From Leptospira semungkisensis (GTDB taxonomy: Bacteria; Spirochaetota; Leptospiria; Leptospirales; Leptospiraceae), in the NCBI RefSeq assembly GCF_004770055.1, contig NZ_RQEP01000019.1:372001-436000 (forward strand): a stretch of 64,000 bases of DNA, read 5' to 3'. The notes beneath the pieces are model-generated. The model saw only the letters and a program-made list of their open reading frames with translations, did no database searches and was not told the origin of the DNA. Positions 9,901-19,064 of the stretch are shown here, piece after piece; positions within the stretch are counted from its first letter, which is position 1; the number at the start of each line of letters is the position of its first letter. The position numbers and the translations under genes were made by a program.

Positions 9901-11086
9901 AAATGCTCACTCATTGCGTTTTCTTTTCTCTTGGATCTTTCTAGGAGTTTGTTTCCTCTTATCCTTTCCCATCTATTCCAAAGAAGAAGGCGTCAAATTG
10001 GAATGGAGGCAGATCCCCGATGCAGGCGGATACGTAGTAGAGATCAAAGACTCTAGAGGAAAGATCACTCGCGAAAAAACGAACGGTACTCAGATCCAGT
10101 TGGAACTTCCGCCAGGAACCTATGAACATAGAATCGGTGTATTGAATCGCTACGGAAGGGTTTCCGTATTCTCCACTTGGATCCCTTTCGAAGTAATCCT
10201 ATCTCAGAAACCGGAGATACTCAGCGCAGAGAAGAATAAATTCCTAAACAAGGATCTTCCTGATACATTCGAGATCAAAGGAAAACACTTCACTGACGCT
10301 ACTAAAGTTGTATTAAAAGATTCTAAAGGAAATGAAGTCTCGATCAAATCCATAGAAGTGAAGAACTCCGAAACGATTCTAGTCACTGTAGACCGGAAAA
10401 AACCTCCGGAAGGAGCGGTTTCCGTTCGAGTGGAGAATCCGAGGAATAAAGTCGCAGAAAAGGAAAACTATCTTTTCGTAGCAGAAACGGAAAGCGAGCT
10501 GGCGGCATTAGAATCTAAGGAACAGAAGAAACAAACCTCTTCGGCACCATTCCGATTCGACTACGGTGCTGTAGCGAGATCCGCGATCGTTCCAGGTTGG
10601 GGTCAGTATTATCAAAACAAGTCCAATTTTAGGACCTTCTTATTCCCTGCTCTTCTCTTGGGAGCTGGAGCTTACGTAGCTAGCGAAGGAAATTCTTACC
10701 TAAACGCAAGCCACGCATTGTCGGCTGCGAGACAGAATAATGTCATGTACAACTATGCATTCATCCATTCCGGCAATCCAACTTTCTTTACTTTAGCTTT
10801 TTATAATTATAGCCAGATCGCCCCCAAATATTCTACGGCTGTGGCTGACTACAATCAGCTCGAAATCGGCATCGGAGTTGTCGGTCTCTTTTATATATTA
10901 AACTTAATGGATGCAGGATTCTTTGCGGGGAATAAGGAAGTCCAGGTAGAAGGAACCCAAGCTCCCGTAACTGTTTCTCCTCTGATCCGAAATCTCAGAG
11001 ACTCGAACCAGTCCAATGCCTACTCTTTGGGTAACTCCACAGGGCTATTCCAAAGAACGGAAATCGGCGTACAGTTTGCCTGGTGA
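9890..11086 (+). CDS. Secreted or membrane protein: fibronectin-like + IPT-like + DUF5683-like
   Basis: 398 residues with a signal peptide (about 8-30, likely cleaved near YSK). Residues 33-105 look like another copy of the repeat seen five times in the preceding protein (KLEWRQIPDAGGYVVEI, PPGTYEHRIGVLN). Residues about 110-205 read as an IPT/TIG-like Ig domain (FEIKGKHFTDATKVVLKD). Residues about 225-end carry RSAIVPGWGQYYQNK followed by hydrophobic helices, the hallmark of DUF5683-like membrane proteins. It overlaps the FecR gene by 11 nt and closes the operon. I infer an envelope complex with the FecR protein and the cyclase; no enzymatic motif is visible. Confidence 0.7.
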   Translation: MLNRNAHSLRFLFSWIFLGVCFLLSFPIYSKEEGVKLEWRQIPDAGGYVVEIKDSRGKITREKTNGTQIQLELPPGTYEHRIGVLNRYGRVSVFSTWIPFEVILSQKPEILSAEKNKFLNKDLPDTFEIKGKHFTDATKVVLKDSKGNEVSIKSIEVKNSETILVTVDRKKPPEGAVSVRVENPRNKVAEKENYLFVAETESELAALESKEQKKQTSSAPFRFDYGAVARSAIVPGWGQYYQNKSNFRTFLFPALLLGAGAYVASEGNSYLNASHALSAARQNNVMYNYAFIHSGNPTFFTLAFYNYSQIAPKYSTAVADYNQLEIGIGVVGLFYILNLMDAGFFAGNKEVQVEGTQAPVTVSPLIRNLRDSNQSNAYSLGNSTGLFQRTEIGVQFAW

Positions 11087-11422
11087 TCCGATTCGATTCA
11101 TTACTTTTTGATTACGATTCATAGATCGCCTTCTTCTAGTTAATCGAATTTATATATTCTAAAAATCTAATTCAAAATAGAAGATTTTCCAATATCAGAA
11201 TGACATTTTGTCTCTTTTTGACTGCCACACTTTTGACGCAAAAAGAATCTCTCAAGTAATAGGAAACTCGCAGCCGCGTTTCCTTCTTGCAAAGAGAAGA
11301 GGATATAAATTTTGTCTTAGATAAGCCAAAACTACAGTCCTTCTTTTTTAGAAGGACAATACTAGAATTAAGATGCAATTCAACGCATCGAAATTTGTTT
11401 TATTATTAATAGGGAAATGAGA
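11087..11422 (+). promoter_or_regulatory. AT-rich leader/promoter region of the beta-helix lipoprotein
   Basis: About 330 nt with no convincing gene. A possible promoter is TTGACG at 11233-11238 with AGTAAT at 11255-11260 (16-nt spacer), read toward the lipoprotein. A perfect inverted repeat lies further down at 11337-11357. No clear terminator follows the upstream operon. The promoter call is weak. Confidence 0.3.
11337..11357 (+). other. Perfect 8-bp inverted repeat in a lipoprotein leader
   Basis: GTCCTTCT (11337-11344) and AGAAGGAC (11350-11357) pair perfectly around a TTTTT loop, about 65 nt before the lipoprotein start. No U-run follows, so it is not an intrinsic terminator for the plus strand. 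It may be a leader hairpin or a protein site. Confidence 0.45.
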
Positions 11423-13864
11423 ATGGCCGGGGCGATGCTTATGATACGCAAACTCTACCGCTCCCTCGTCGGTGGCGTGGGTCTTCTATTTCTTTTTGGT
11501 TGTTACTCTGGTCCGCATAGCGGAAGCATTCTGGAGTTTCTTACCTTCCAACCCAGCTATATTGCTTATACTGCACCCGTCCCTGTCAATGTAGAAGTAA
11601 ACGGTTGGACGAGTGGCGGGACCTTAACTGTCTATAACGATCTGGGTGAGATTCTTTCTTATACGGGAGATGGCACTCAACAATTTCCTACCTTGGTTAA
11701 GCTAGGTTCCGCTTACGGAGTTCATGTGACTGTTCCTACAGTCTCTCCTCAATTGACTTGCAATATTAGCAATCCAAATGGTCCTCTAAAGTATCCAGTT
11801 ACTACGATTTACGTTACTTGCGGTTTGGTATTTCATAATCTTTCCGTAAGAGTATTCGGTTTGGATCCTACGATAGCAGCTTCTTCTCATCTTGTGCTCC
11901 AAAGTTTATCTGACACTCTGAGCTTCTCTTCCGACACAACAGTAGACAAAACTTTCGCGACTCAGATCGGAGATACTGCTACTTATAATATTACTTTTGC
12001 ATCTGTTCCGACGGGACATACTTGCTTCTTCCCGAATGCCGACGGAAGCGGCTCTATGACGATGGATATGACCATTAAGGTGGATTGTATTAGTGTTTTA
12101 AGCTTTCTTCCTTCTTCCAATCTTGTGGGAGGAGCGGATAAGATCGCAATCAATCTATCGTATCATGGATCTCTGTCCGGTTGTTCCTTTTTGGCGACAG
12201 GCTCTTCTACCAGACAGGATGTGATCAGCCTTTCTCCTCAGCCTACGATCATTTATCCAACTGCTCCGAATGACAATCAGATCGTTATTGTTCCAGACCC
12301 TACCACTCTTTGGGGAACTGGAGGCGACAGTGTCTTGCAATTGCAGGGATGCACCTCGGATGGTCAACCGATCAACGGAAGTAATCCGATCTATTATGAA
12401 TTCACAGCGACGGGCAATATACGTTATGTGGATATAAACACCGGTAGCGATTCGAATAATTGCACGGATGGCACGACTAACGTTTGTCAGACCATCCAAG
12501 CTGGATTGACTTCTTGCGGAGCAGCAGCATCTTGCTCCGTTTATATCGCACAAGGAACGTATCCGATCACATCCCAATTGCAATTGGATGCAAAGACTTC
12601 TCTCGTAGGCGGGTTTCCGAGCGGATTCGGATCTGGATTAGGACCAGATGTATCTACTTATCCTACGATCATTCAGGACCAGACCTCATCTTGCGGGACT
12701 TCCTACACTACTATGTGTAGTCCGATCAATATTACTACAGCACTCTTAAATCCTGCTTCGATCAGTTTAACGGTGAGCAATCTTAGAATACAAATCAATT
12801 CTTCGGCGAGTTACGCAACAGGAATCCTTGTGGATGGAGCAGCGTTTAACTCGGGACAGATCCGCATCTCGGACAATTTTATCTATGGCTATGAAGGAGC
12901 AGCGAGCGCCACAGCCGGAGAAAGAACGGGAACATTAGTGCGCTCCTCCAAGAACGTCGTCATTATCGGAAACTGGATCCGAGGGGATTCTGGCTCTTCC
13001 GTTTCCGCTGCGGTCCACTTGGATGATGCGAATGCTACATTCATTTTATATAATATACTCGACGGCCTACTCACGACCACAGGCGGATACAGCACCGGAA
13101 TTCAAATGGACAATATTGCAAGCGGCTCCGTGGTCGGGATCGCTGAGAATAAGATTAACGCATACCAACATATCTTTGCGGCAATTGCTCCAGCAAAATC
13201 GAATGGAATTACCGTTGCATCCACTTCGAGCATGGGTTCGGTCTATATATTCAATAATGATATTTATGTGGGCAATTCCAGCGCGGCAACTGTGGGAGAT
13301 GCGGTCGGTATTTCCTCTCAGGCCTCAGCAGGAAATATATATAATATCTTCAATAACCAGATCTTTGGTAGAACTGCTTTAGGCAATCGGGTCGGTCTCT
13401 ACTTCTTGAATTCCCCGTCTAGCGCAACGAACGTATTGGGGAATAATTTCAATGTGGGAATTCCTATCCTAGTAAGCGCGACCCAGTATACATTCTGTAA
13501 TACTACCTTGTCCTCCAGCTGTCTGTTGGGAGTCGCTCTGACTCCTCTGAGTTCTGCCGGAATCGGAACCTATAACAATAGTTACGGCGATAATCCTATG
13601 TTTAAATCGATCACCGGGCTCGCTCAGATCTCGGATATATGGAGATTTAATTCCACTACTGGAACGCCTAGCGCAAGCAATACTCCTTGCACGTCTATGT
13701 ATGGAGGAATAAATATATCTTCCTATCTTCCTGCCTACTTGATACCTTTCTTTATGACGGATTTCGATCTGCACACTCGAACGACTACTGCGTATTCTCT
13801 GGCGCCTTCAGGTTCAAATTCTATTTCCGTCGGTGTTTACGAGACGGACGCGAACTGTCAGTAG
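11423..13864 (+). CDS. Large lipoprotein with DUF1565/beta-helix-like C-terminal half
   Basis: 813 residues from the ATG at 11423, chosen because AGGG lies 8 nt upstream; an ATG 6 nt earlier has only 2 nt to that site. The signal peptide ends in the lipobox LFGC. The N-terminal half has Ig-like beta repeats with paired Cys (TCNISNPNG, HTCFFPNADG). From about residue 335 the pattern RYVDINTGSDSNNCTDG and CQTIQAGLTSC is typical of DUF1565/pectate-lyase-like right-handed beta-helices, followed by Asn/Ile-rich rungs (IRISDNFIYGYEG, IIGNWIRGD). It is a predicted outer-membrane or surface lipoprotein. No catalytic residues of a polysaccharide lyase could be assigned. It is monocistronic between the cyclase operon and a convergent ABC-F gene. 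Confidence 0.78.
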   Translation: MAGAMLMIRKLYRSLVGGVGLLFLFGCYSGPHSGSILEFLTFQPSYIAYTAPVPVNVEVNGWTSGGTLTVYNDLGEILSYTGDGTQQFPTLVKLGSAYGVHVTVPTVSPQLTCNISNPNGPLKYPVTTIYVTCGLVFHNLSVRVFGLDPTIAASSHLVLQSLSDTLSFSSDTTVDKTFATQIGDTATYNITFASVPTGHTCFFPNADGSGSMTMDMTIKVDCISVLSFLPSSNLVGGADKIAINLSYHGSLSGCSFLATGSSTRQDVISLSPQPTIIYPTAPNDNQIVIVPDPTTLWGTGGDSVLQLQGCTSDGQPINGSNPIYYEFTATGNIRYVDINTGSDSNNCTDGTTNVCQTIQAGLTSCGAAASCSVYIAQGTYPITSQLQLDAKTSLVGGFPSGFGSGLGPDVSTYPTIIQDQTSSCGTSYTTMCSPINITTALLNPASISLTVSNLRIQINSSASYATGILVDGAAFNSGQIRISDNFIYGYEGAASATAGERTGTLVRSSKNVVIIGNWIRGDSGSSVSAAVHLDDANATFILYNILDGLLTTTGGYSTGIQMDNIASGSVVGIAENKINAYQHIFAAIAPAKSNGITVASTSSMGSVYIFNNDIYVGNSSAATVGDAVGISSQASAGNIYNIFNNQIFGRTALGNRVGLYFLNSPSSATNVLGNNFNVGIPILVSATQYTFCNTTLSSSCLLGVALTPLSSAGIGTYNNSYGDNPMFKSITGLAQISDIWRFNSTTGTPSASNTPCTSMYGGINISSYLPAYLIPFFMTDFDLHTRTTTAYSLAPSGSNSISVGVYETDANCQ

Positions 13865-13877
13865 TAAGATAAAACCT

Positions 13878-13892
13878 GACTAAAACTTAGTC
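13878..13892. terminator. Weak hairpin between convergent genes
   Basis: GACTAA (13878-13883) and TTAGTC (13887-13892) with a 3-nt loop lie 13 nt after the lipoprotein stop, facing the ABC-F gene end. There is only a short T-rich stretch, so termination is a guess from position. Confidence 0.3.
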
Positions 13893-13915
13893 CTTGTAAA
13901 TTTCCACGAAGTGAT

Positions 13916-15781
13916 TCACTCTTTGGAAGCAAGATCCTCCCATTCTTTTACTTTCAAAAGAAGTTCTTCCTGCAATTGAGTAAGCCGTTCGCCCGATTTT
14001 CTTGCGAGTTCTGGATCGGTGGACTGTAGCTTCTCTACTAAATCCTTTTCTTCCGTTTCTAAGGAAGCGATTTCCTTTTCGAGTGTTTCTAGCTTTCTCT
14101 TGTCTTGGTAACCTAAGCCTTTCTTCTTTGAGGACTCTGTTTGCCTTTCGATCGGCTTGGGAGAAGCAACCTTGGTTTCTTTCTCTTCGTATTCTCTGTA
14201 TTCCAAATAATCTGAATAATTCCCGGGAAAGCGATCTATCCTTCCTTCTCCTTGGAAAATAAATAGGTAATCCACTACCCTATCCATGAAATATCTATCG
14301 TGAGAAACAACGAGAACCACACCCGGAAAATCATCCAAGAACTCTTCAAGAACGGATAACGTTGGAATGTCTAGATCATTTGTAGGCTCATCCAAAACTA
14401 GAAAGTTCGGGTTCTTCATGAGAAGAAGTACTAGATACAGTCTCTTCTTCTCTCCTCCGGAAAGTCTTTCTATCTTAGTTTGCTGCAATTGGGAAGGAAA
14501 TAGGAATCTCTCTAAAAACTGGGAAGCGGACCAGACTGTTCCATCGCTCATCTTTACATTCGGAGCAATCTCTTCTTTCACATAATCCAGAACTTTCTTA
14601 TCTTTAGGAAGGTCCCTTCCCATCTGATCGAAATAACCGAAGTTAGTGTTTAGGCCCGCAGAAACATCTCCTGAGTCCGGCTTTTCTCTTCCGGTGATCA
14701 TATTCAAGAGAGTTGTCTTTCCAGTGCCATTCGGACCTACGATACCGATCCTTTCTTTACTCTTAAAAACATAGGAAAATCCTCCTACAAGAGGAGTAGT
14801 AGTATATGCTTTCTTAATATTCTTTAGTTCTAATACTTTTCCACCCAGTCTTCGTCCTGAAACTGAGATGTCTAATACGATGTCTTTTCCGGTTTTCTTT
14901 CTCTCCAGGACCTCGACTACTCTATCTGTTCTCGCCTTTTGCTTGGTTCCTCTTGCCTTAGGTTGTCTCTTCAACCATTCCAACTCGGTTCGTAAAAACG
15001 ATTTTCTCTTTGCCTCTTCCTTTTCTTCGATAGCCTGCATCTCTACCTTCTTCTCCAGATAGAGATCATAATTTCCCGGAAAGACCCTAAAGGTTCCTCG
15101 ATCGATCTCCAGGATCCGATTGGCTACTTCTTCCAGAAAGTATCTGTCGTGAGTCACTAGTAAGACTGCTCTATCCGTATTCTGCAAGAAATCCTGGAGC
15201 CAAAGAATTGCGTCTATATCCAAATGGTTGGTAGGCTCGTCTAATACGAGCAGATTGGATTCTTCGGTAAGGGCCTGGGCTAAGGCGACCTTCTTGACCA
15301 TTCCTCCGGAGAGTTCCCCCATCCGGCGAGTCACGTCAGGTATATTCAATTCCCTTAATATATTCTTTAATCTAGCTTCCAATTCCCAGGCTTGTTTGGA
15401 ATCCATCTCTTCCATAGCATCGTGATATTCTTTTTCGGCGTTTTCTCCGCCTTTCTCCAAGAGCAGGCATGCCTTCTCGTATCGTCGGACCGTTTCCAGT
15501 AAGGGGCCTGAACCGGAAAGTATATGTTCTAAGATCGTATTCTCAGGCTGAAACTCGGGAAATTGAGACAAGAAAGAGATTTTCAATTCTCTGTTCCGGA
15601 CAACCTTTCCGCTATCCGGTTCTTCTATGCCGAGAAGGATCCTAAGCAAGGTAGACTTTCCGGAGCCATTGATCCCGAGTAGGCCTGTCTTTTCGCCCTC
15701 GTCTACTCCGAAGCTAAGATTGCTGAATAATTGCTTTTCGCCGATGGACTTGGCGACTCGATCTACAGATATGAGATTCAT
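13916..15781 (-). CDS. uup: ABC-F family ATPase (Uup-like)
   Basis: About 621 residues from the ATG at 15781, preferred over an upstream in-frame Met because GGAGGGG sits directly before it and the protein then begins MNLISVDRVAK as ABC-F proteins do. Two ABC ATPase domains: Walker A GINGSGKST and GPNGTGKTT, signatures LSGGMVKK and LSGGEKKR, Walker B LVLDEPTNHLD and LVLDEPTNDLD. A charged linker joins them, and a C-terminal coiled coil (about 545-615) is characteristic of Uup. There are no membrane segments. ABC-F proteins act on ribosomes; Uup is also linked to branched DNA in E. coli. It is last in a minus-strand run, 56 nt after a kinase gene. Uup versus other ABC-F subfamilies rests on the coiled coil. 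Confidence 0.85.
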   Translation of the reverse strand: MNLISVDRVAKSIGEKQLFSNLSFGVDEGEKTGLLGINGSGKSTLLRILLGIEEPDSGKVVRNRELKISFLSQFPEFQPENTILEHILSGSGPLLETVRRYEKACLLLEKGGENAEKEYHDAMEEMDSKQAWELEARLKNILRELNIPDVTRRMGELSGGMVKKVALAQALTEESNLLVLDEPTNHLDIDAILWLQDFLQNTDRAVLLVTHDRYFLEEVANRILEIDRGTFRVFPGNYDLYLEKKVEMQAIEEKEEAKRKSFLRTELEWLKRQPKARGTKQKARTDRVVEVLERKKTGKDIVLDISVSGRRLGGKVLELKNIKKAYTTTPLVGGFSYVFKSKERIGIVGPNGTGKTTLLNMITGREKPDSGDVSAGLNTNFGYFDQMGRDLPKDKKVLDYVKEEIAPNVKMSDGTVWSASQFLERFLFPSQLQQTKIERLSGGEKKRLYLVLLLMKNPNFLVLDEPTNDLDIPTLSVLEEFLDDFPGVVLVVSHDRYFMDRVVDYLFIFQGEGRIDRFPGNYSDYLEYREYEEKETKVASPKPIERQTESSKKKGLGYQDKRKLETLEKEIASLETEEKDLVEKLQSTDPELARKSGERLTQLQEELLLKVKEWEDLASKE

Positions 15782-15837
15782 TCCCCTCCAGGCTTTTCGA
15801 TCTGGGAGGATAGGCAAGGATTTTAGAAAGAGTTACG

Positions 15838-18084
15838 TTATTTGGAAATGGGAACTTGGATCTGATATCTAGTGCCGATTTCGACTGGGACCAATTCCCA
15901 TTTCGCTTTCAGCTTATCCAGCAGCATTCCTACAAGTTGCAATCCTAGGCCGTCCGAATTTCGCACATTGAAATTCTTAGGTAGACCGATCCCATTGTCC
16001 CCCACAAGAATCGAAATACCTTCCGGCGACTTGTTCAGACCTATATAGATCTGGCCTCTCTTTTCTCCCGGAAAAGCATACTTTAGAGAATTGGAAACTA
16101 GTTCGTTGAACACCAAAGCAAGAGGGATCGCAAAATCCAGATTCAATCGTATGTCTTGGGATTCGATGGAATATTCCACCTTTCGGTTTGCACCGAAGGA
16201 TTGCACAAGAGCGACAAGTAGGTTGTTCAAGTATTCCGTAAAATCCGCGTCTGCGATTGTATCATTTTGATACAGCTCCTTGTGAACAAGAGCCATGGAT
16301 TGTATCCTTCTCTCGCATTCCTTTAGGATCGTCACAAGTTTAGGATCTTCGGTAAAATCCGTCTGGAGACTGAGAAGGCTGGAAACTACCTGAAGATTGT
16401 TTTTGACCCTATGATGGATCTCTTTCAGCATTACTTCCTTTTCTTCCAAGGATTTTCTAAGAGTTTCTTCATAATGATATCTTTCGGTCACATCGCGGAT
16501 GATCTGGGTCGCTCCGATCATATTATGGCTATCGTCCCGAATGGAACTATAATTAATTTCTAATACATTATCGCTGATCAATCCGGAGACCTTTCTCTCT
16601 ATCTTAAAGACATCTCCAGTCAAGGCCCTACTCCAATTTCGGATGATCATCTCCATCTCTTCCGAGTTGTCCATGGCCATATCATAAATACGATTTCCGA
16701 CGGTCATTCTACGACCGTACAATCTCCAGACCAACAATTCGAATGCAGTATTGCAGGAGATGATCCTTAAATCCATATCCACGGCGCAAATGGAATCCTT
16801 TACCCCTTCTATGATCGCTTGCAATCTGTCGTTTGTTTGAAGGATCTTTCTTCTCAGGTCCCCAAGTTCTTGGTCCGCTTTCTTTCTTTCGGTGATATCC
16901 CGAACGATGACCTGCATGAACTTCTTGCCTCTTTGGTCGAAGGCGACTGCAGATACTTCCACAGGGATCTCGGATCCATCTTTTCGAATAAATTTCTCTT
17001 CGATAGGTTCCAGAGGTTCCGATTTGAGCATTGCACGAAGTACTCTTTCGCCTACGACTTGTCTGGAATCAGGATGCACAAAATCGATGATCTGCATTCC
17101 TTCCACTTCTTCCAGAGAACTATAGCCTAACATCTTGAGGCCGGCCTCGTTGATATACAGCACCTTTCCGTCGGCATGAAGACCGATCCCGTCTGGAGAA
17201 ACTTCTACAAGTCTTCTGTATTTTTCTTCGCTCGCGAGAAGTGCGGTTTCCCAGACTGTACGGAGAGTAACGTCTTTTAAGAAAAGAACGACTTCTTTGA
17301 TCATTCCTTCTCTCAACAGAGGAGCAAAGGAAGCCTCTAATTCGGAATTAGAATCGGTGGGAAATAATTTACTAAAATGCCATTTAACCTTTTCACCGGA
17401 AAATGCCTTATTTAATTGTGCAAGAAAGATCTCTCTATGATCTTCCGAAATAAAAGGAAGCACCTTGTCATCCTGGTTCAATAAGATCCCGAACTGCTTA
17501 TGTATTTCTGTCCTTCCGGAGGAATTCACATATTGAATCCTTCCGGATTGATTCACTCGGATCACCCAGTCTTCAGTGCTATCTAATAAAATACTAATAT
17601 AAGAGAGCTGGTCCTTAAGAATGATCTCGTTTTTCTTTCTTTCAGTGATATCTTGAACGGAACCGTAAATTTGAGTGACCCTTCCCTTATCACTATCCCA
17701 GATCGGACGACCATGATCCCTTAGCCAAATGATTTCTCCTTCCGGACCGAATACACGATATTCATCCACCCTAGAAAGACCGGTTAATAAAAACTTAATA
17801 CGTTCTTCGACAAGCGCATGATCGTCCGGATGGAATTTACTCATATCGCGACTGTTCCGAAGAAAGACCAAGTCCTCGGATCTCATTTTAGCGAAGGAAA
17901 GAAATGCGTCGTTGACCCAGGTAAGTTGCAGGTTTCCGTCTTCGGAAACTTCTATTCGATAGATATAATCATTAGAAACTACCGGCGTGAGAACACGGAT
18001 CTCTCTTTCTATCTTTTTCCGGAGACTCCGATCCTTGAACCAATTGAAAAGTTTGGCTAGCGCCATCACTACCCCGGAACGCAT
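15838..18084 (-). CDS. Multi-PAS HisKA_2 sensor histidine kinase
   Basis: About 748 residues, soluble, with four consecutive PAS/PAC units (about 45-155, 160-280, 285-405 and 410-535) marked by repeated PAC ends such as SVQDITERKK, VIVRDITERKK and QIIRDVTERYH. The kinase core has the HisKA_2 motif EIHHRVKNNLQ (His about 557-558), an N-box in LVFNELVSNSLKYAF and the DNGIGL loop. The start is uncertain: an internal ATG at 18066 (MALAKLFNW) has GGGG just upstream, whereas the ATG at 18084 has no ribosome site. It sits 44 nt after the hydrolase lipoprotein in a minus-strand run. No cognate receiver is adjacent, so its target lies elsewhere. Confidence 0.88.
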   Translation of the reverse strand: MRSGVVMALAKLFNWFKDRSLRKKIEREIRVLTPVVSNDYIYRIEVSEDGNLQLTWVNDAFLSFAKMRSEDLVFLRNSRDMSKFHPDDHALVEERIKFLLTGLSRVDEYRVFGPEGEIIWLRDHGRPIWDSDKGRVTQIYGSVQDITERKKNEIILKDQLSYISILLDSTEDWVIRVNQSGRIQYVNSSGRTEIHKQFGILLNQDDKVLPFISEDHREIFLAQLNKAFSGEKVKWHFSKLFPTDSNSELEASFAPLLREGMIKEVVLFLKDVTLRTVWETALLASEEKYRRLVEVSPDGIGLHADGKVLYINEAGLKMLGYSSLEEVEGMQIIDFVHPDSRQVVGERVLRAMLKSEPLEPIEEKFIRKDGSEIPVEVSAVAFDQRGKKFMQVIVRDITERKKADQELGDLRRKILQTNDRLQAIIEGVKDSICAVDMDLRIISCNTAFELLVWRLYGRRMTVGNRIYDMAMDNSEEMEMIIRNWSRALTGDVFKIERKVSGLISDNVLEINYSSIRDDSHNMIGATQIIRDVTERYHYEETLRKSLEEKEVMLKEIHHRVKNNLQVVSSLLSLQTDFTEDPKLVTILKECERRIQSMALVHKELYQNDTIADADFTEYLNNLLVALVQSFGANRKVEYSIESQDIRLNLDFAIPLALVFNELVSNSLKYAFPGEKRGQIYIGLNKSPEGISILVGDNGIGLPKNFNVRNSDGLGLQLVGMLLDKLKAKWELVPVEIGTRYQIQVPISK

Positions 18085-18128
18085 CCAATATATAGGAAGG
18101 CAAAAAGCCTTCCTTCAAACTTAGGATC

Positions 18129-19046
18129 TTATTTTTTTAGAAAATCCCGGTAGACGTTTGCGACTTCTTCCGGTCTCTCCAGCATGGGAGCATGTCCCAT
18201 ATCTTTAAGAATTACTTTCTTAGATCCTAATATTCCTTTTTCTAATACTTGTGCTCCGGAAACACTGAGAACTCTGTCAGTATCTCCCCATAAGATTAGA
18301 GTCTTTGCCTTGATCTTATTCATTCTTTCCTGGAGAGGAAAATCTCCCTTACGGATCTGTTTGAATATGAGCTTATTGAATTCGGAGCTTTTGATCGCCT
18401 TCTCCGCGAAATAGGAAGTAAGGAAAGAAGGAATCGAAGGAGGCTTTACGAAAACGAAATTGATCATTTCTTGGAATTCTTCAGGTGTATTGGAAACAAG
18501 GTTGTTCTTTCCTTTTTCCAAGTTCTTTGCGAGCTCGCTCTTTTCAGGGCTATTGACTCCGGAAGGCGCAAACAATCCTAGGCTGATCACTTTTTCAGGA
18601 TACGTCGCCGCATACACCCCAGCGATCGCACCACCCATAGAATTTCCAACGATATGAAATTTGGTCCAGCCTAGCTTGGTAGCAAATTCATCTAAACGCT
18701 TAACTTGAGCCTGAACATTATAATCCTGATCTGGGAGTCTTTCGTTCTCTCCGAACCCAGGAAGATCCATTGCTACCACAGTGTATTCTGGAGTGAGCCA
18801 TTTAGAGAATCGGGTCCAGTTGTCTTTGTCTCCGCCGAAACCATGAACCAAAAGGACTTTTTCGGATCCTTCTCCTCCCTCTAAGTAAACCCAATGCCAA
18901 GGAGCAATCTGAAGATCTTTCTTGTCCAGATCCGCCTTCCATCTTTCATAACCGATTCCGGTCTTTACCAGAGTTTCAGTACAGGAAACGGATCCGAATA
19001 GGATCGTAAGGGAGAGTAAGGCGCCGATTAAAATTCTCTTCTTCAT
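18129..19046 (-). CDS. Alpha/beta-hydrolase lipoprotein
   Basis: 305 residues with a lipoprotein signal peptide ending at C22 (FGSVSC). The alpha/beta-hydrolase fold has the oxyanion HGFGG loop, nucleophile S136 in GNSMGG, an acidic residue in LWGDTDRV and the catalytic His in MGHAPMLERP, so the triad is complete. It is probably an envelope-anchored esterase or lipase of the 'MhpC-like' group; the substrate is unknown. It follows the cyclic-nucleotide-binding gene by 18 nt and precedes a sensor kinase by 44 nt, so it is probably co-transcribed with signalling genes. Confidence 0.82.
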   Translation of the reverse strand: MKKRILIGALLSLTILFGSVSCTETLVKTGIGYERWKADLDKKDLQIAPWHWVYLEGGEGSEKVLLVHGFGGDKDNWTRFSKWLTPEYTVVAMDLPGFGENERLPDQDYNVQAQVKRLDEFATKLGWTKFHIVGNSMGGAIAGVYAATYPEKVISLGLFAPSGVNSPEKSELAKNLEKGKNNLVSNTPEEFQEMINFVFVKPPSIPSFLTSYFAEKAIKSSEFNKLIFKQIRKGDFPLQERMNKIKAKTLILWGDTDRVLSVSGAQVLEKGILGSKKVILKDMGHAPMLERPEEVANVYRDFLKK

Positions 19047-19064
19047 ATTCTTTCTTTATAGTTC

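Noticed and set aside
11172..11378. 68-codon minus-strand frame before the beta-helix lipoprotein
   Set aside because: Covers the AT-rich leader and the inverted repeat; no domain or signal supports it.
12155..12583. 142-codon minus-strand frame in the beta-helix lipoprotein
   Set aside because: Arg/Ser-rich shadow of a Thr/Ser-rich coding strand, without ribosome site.
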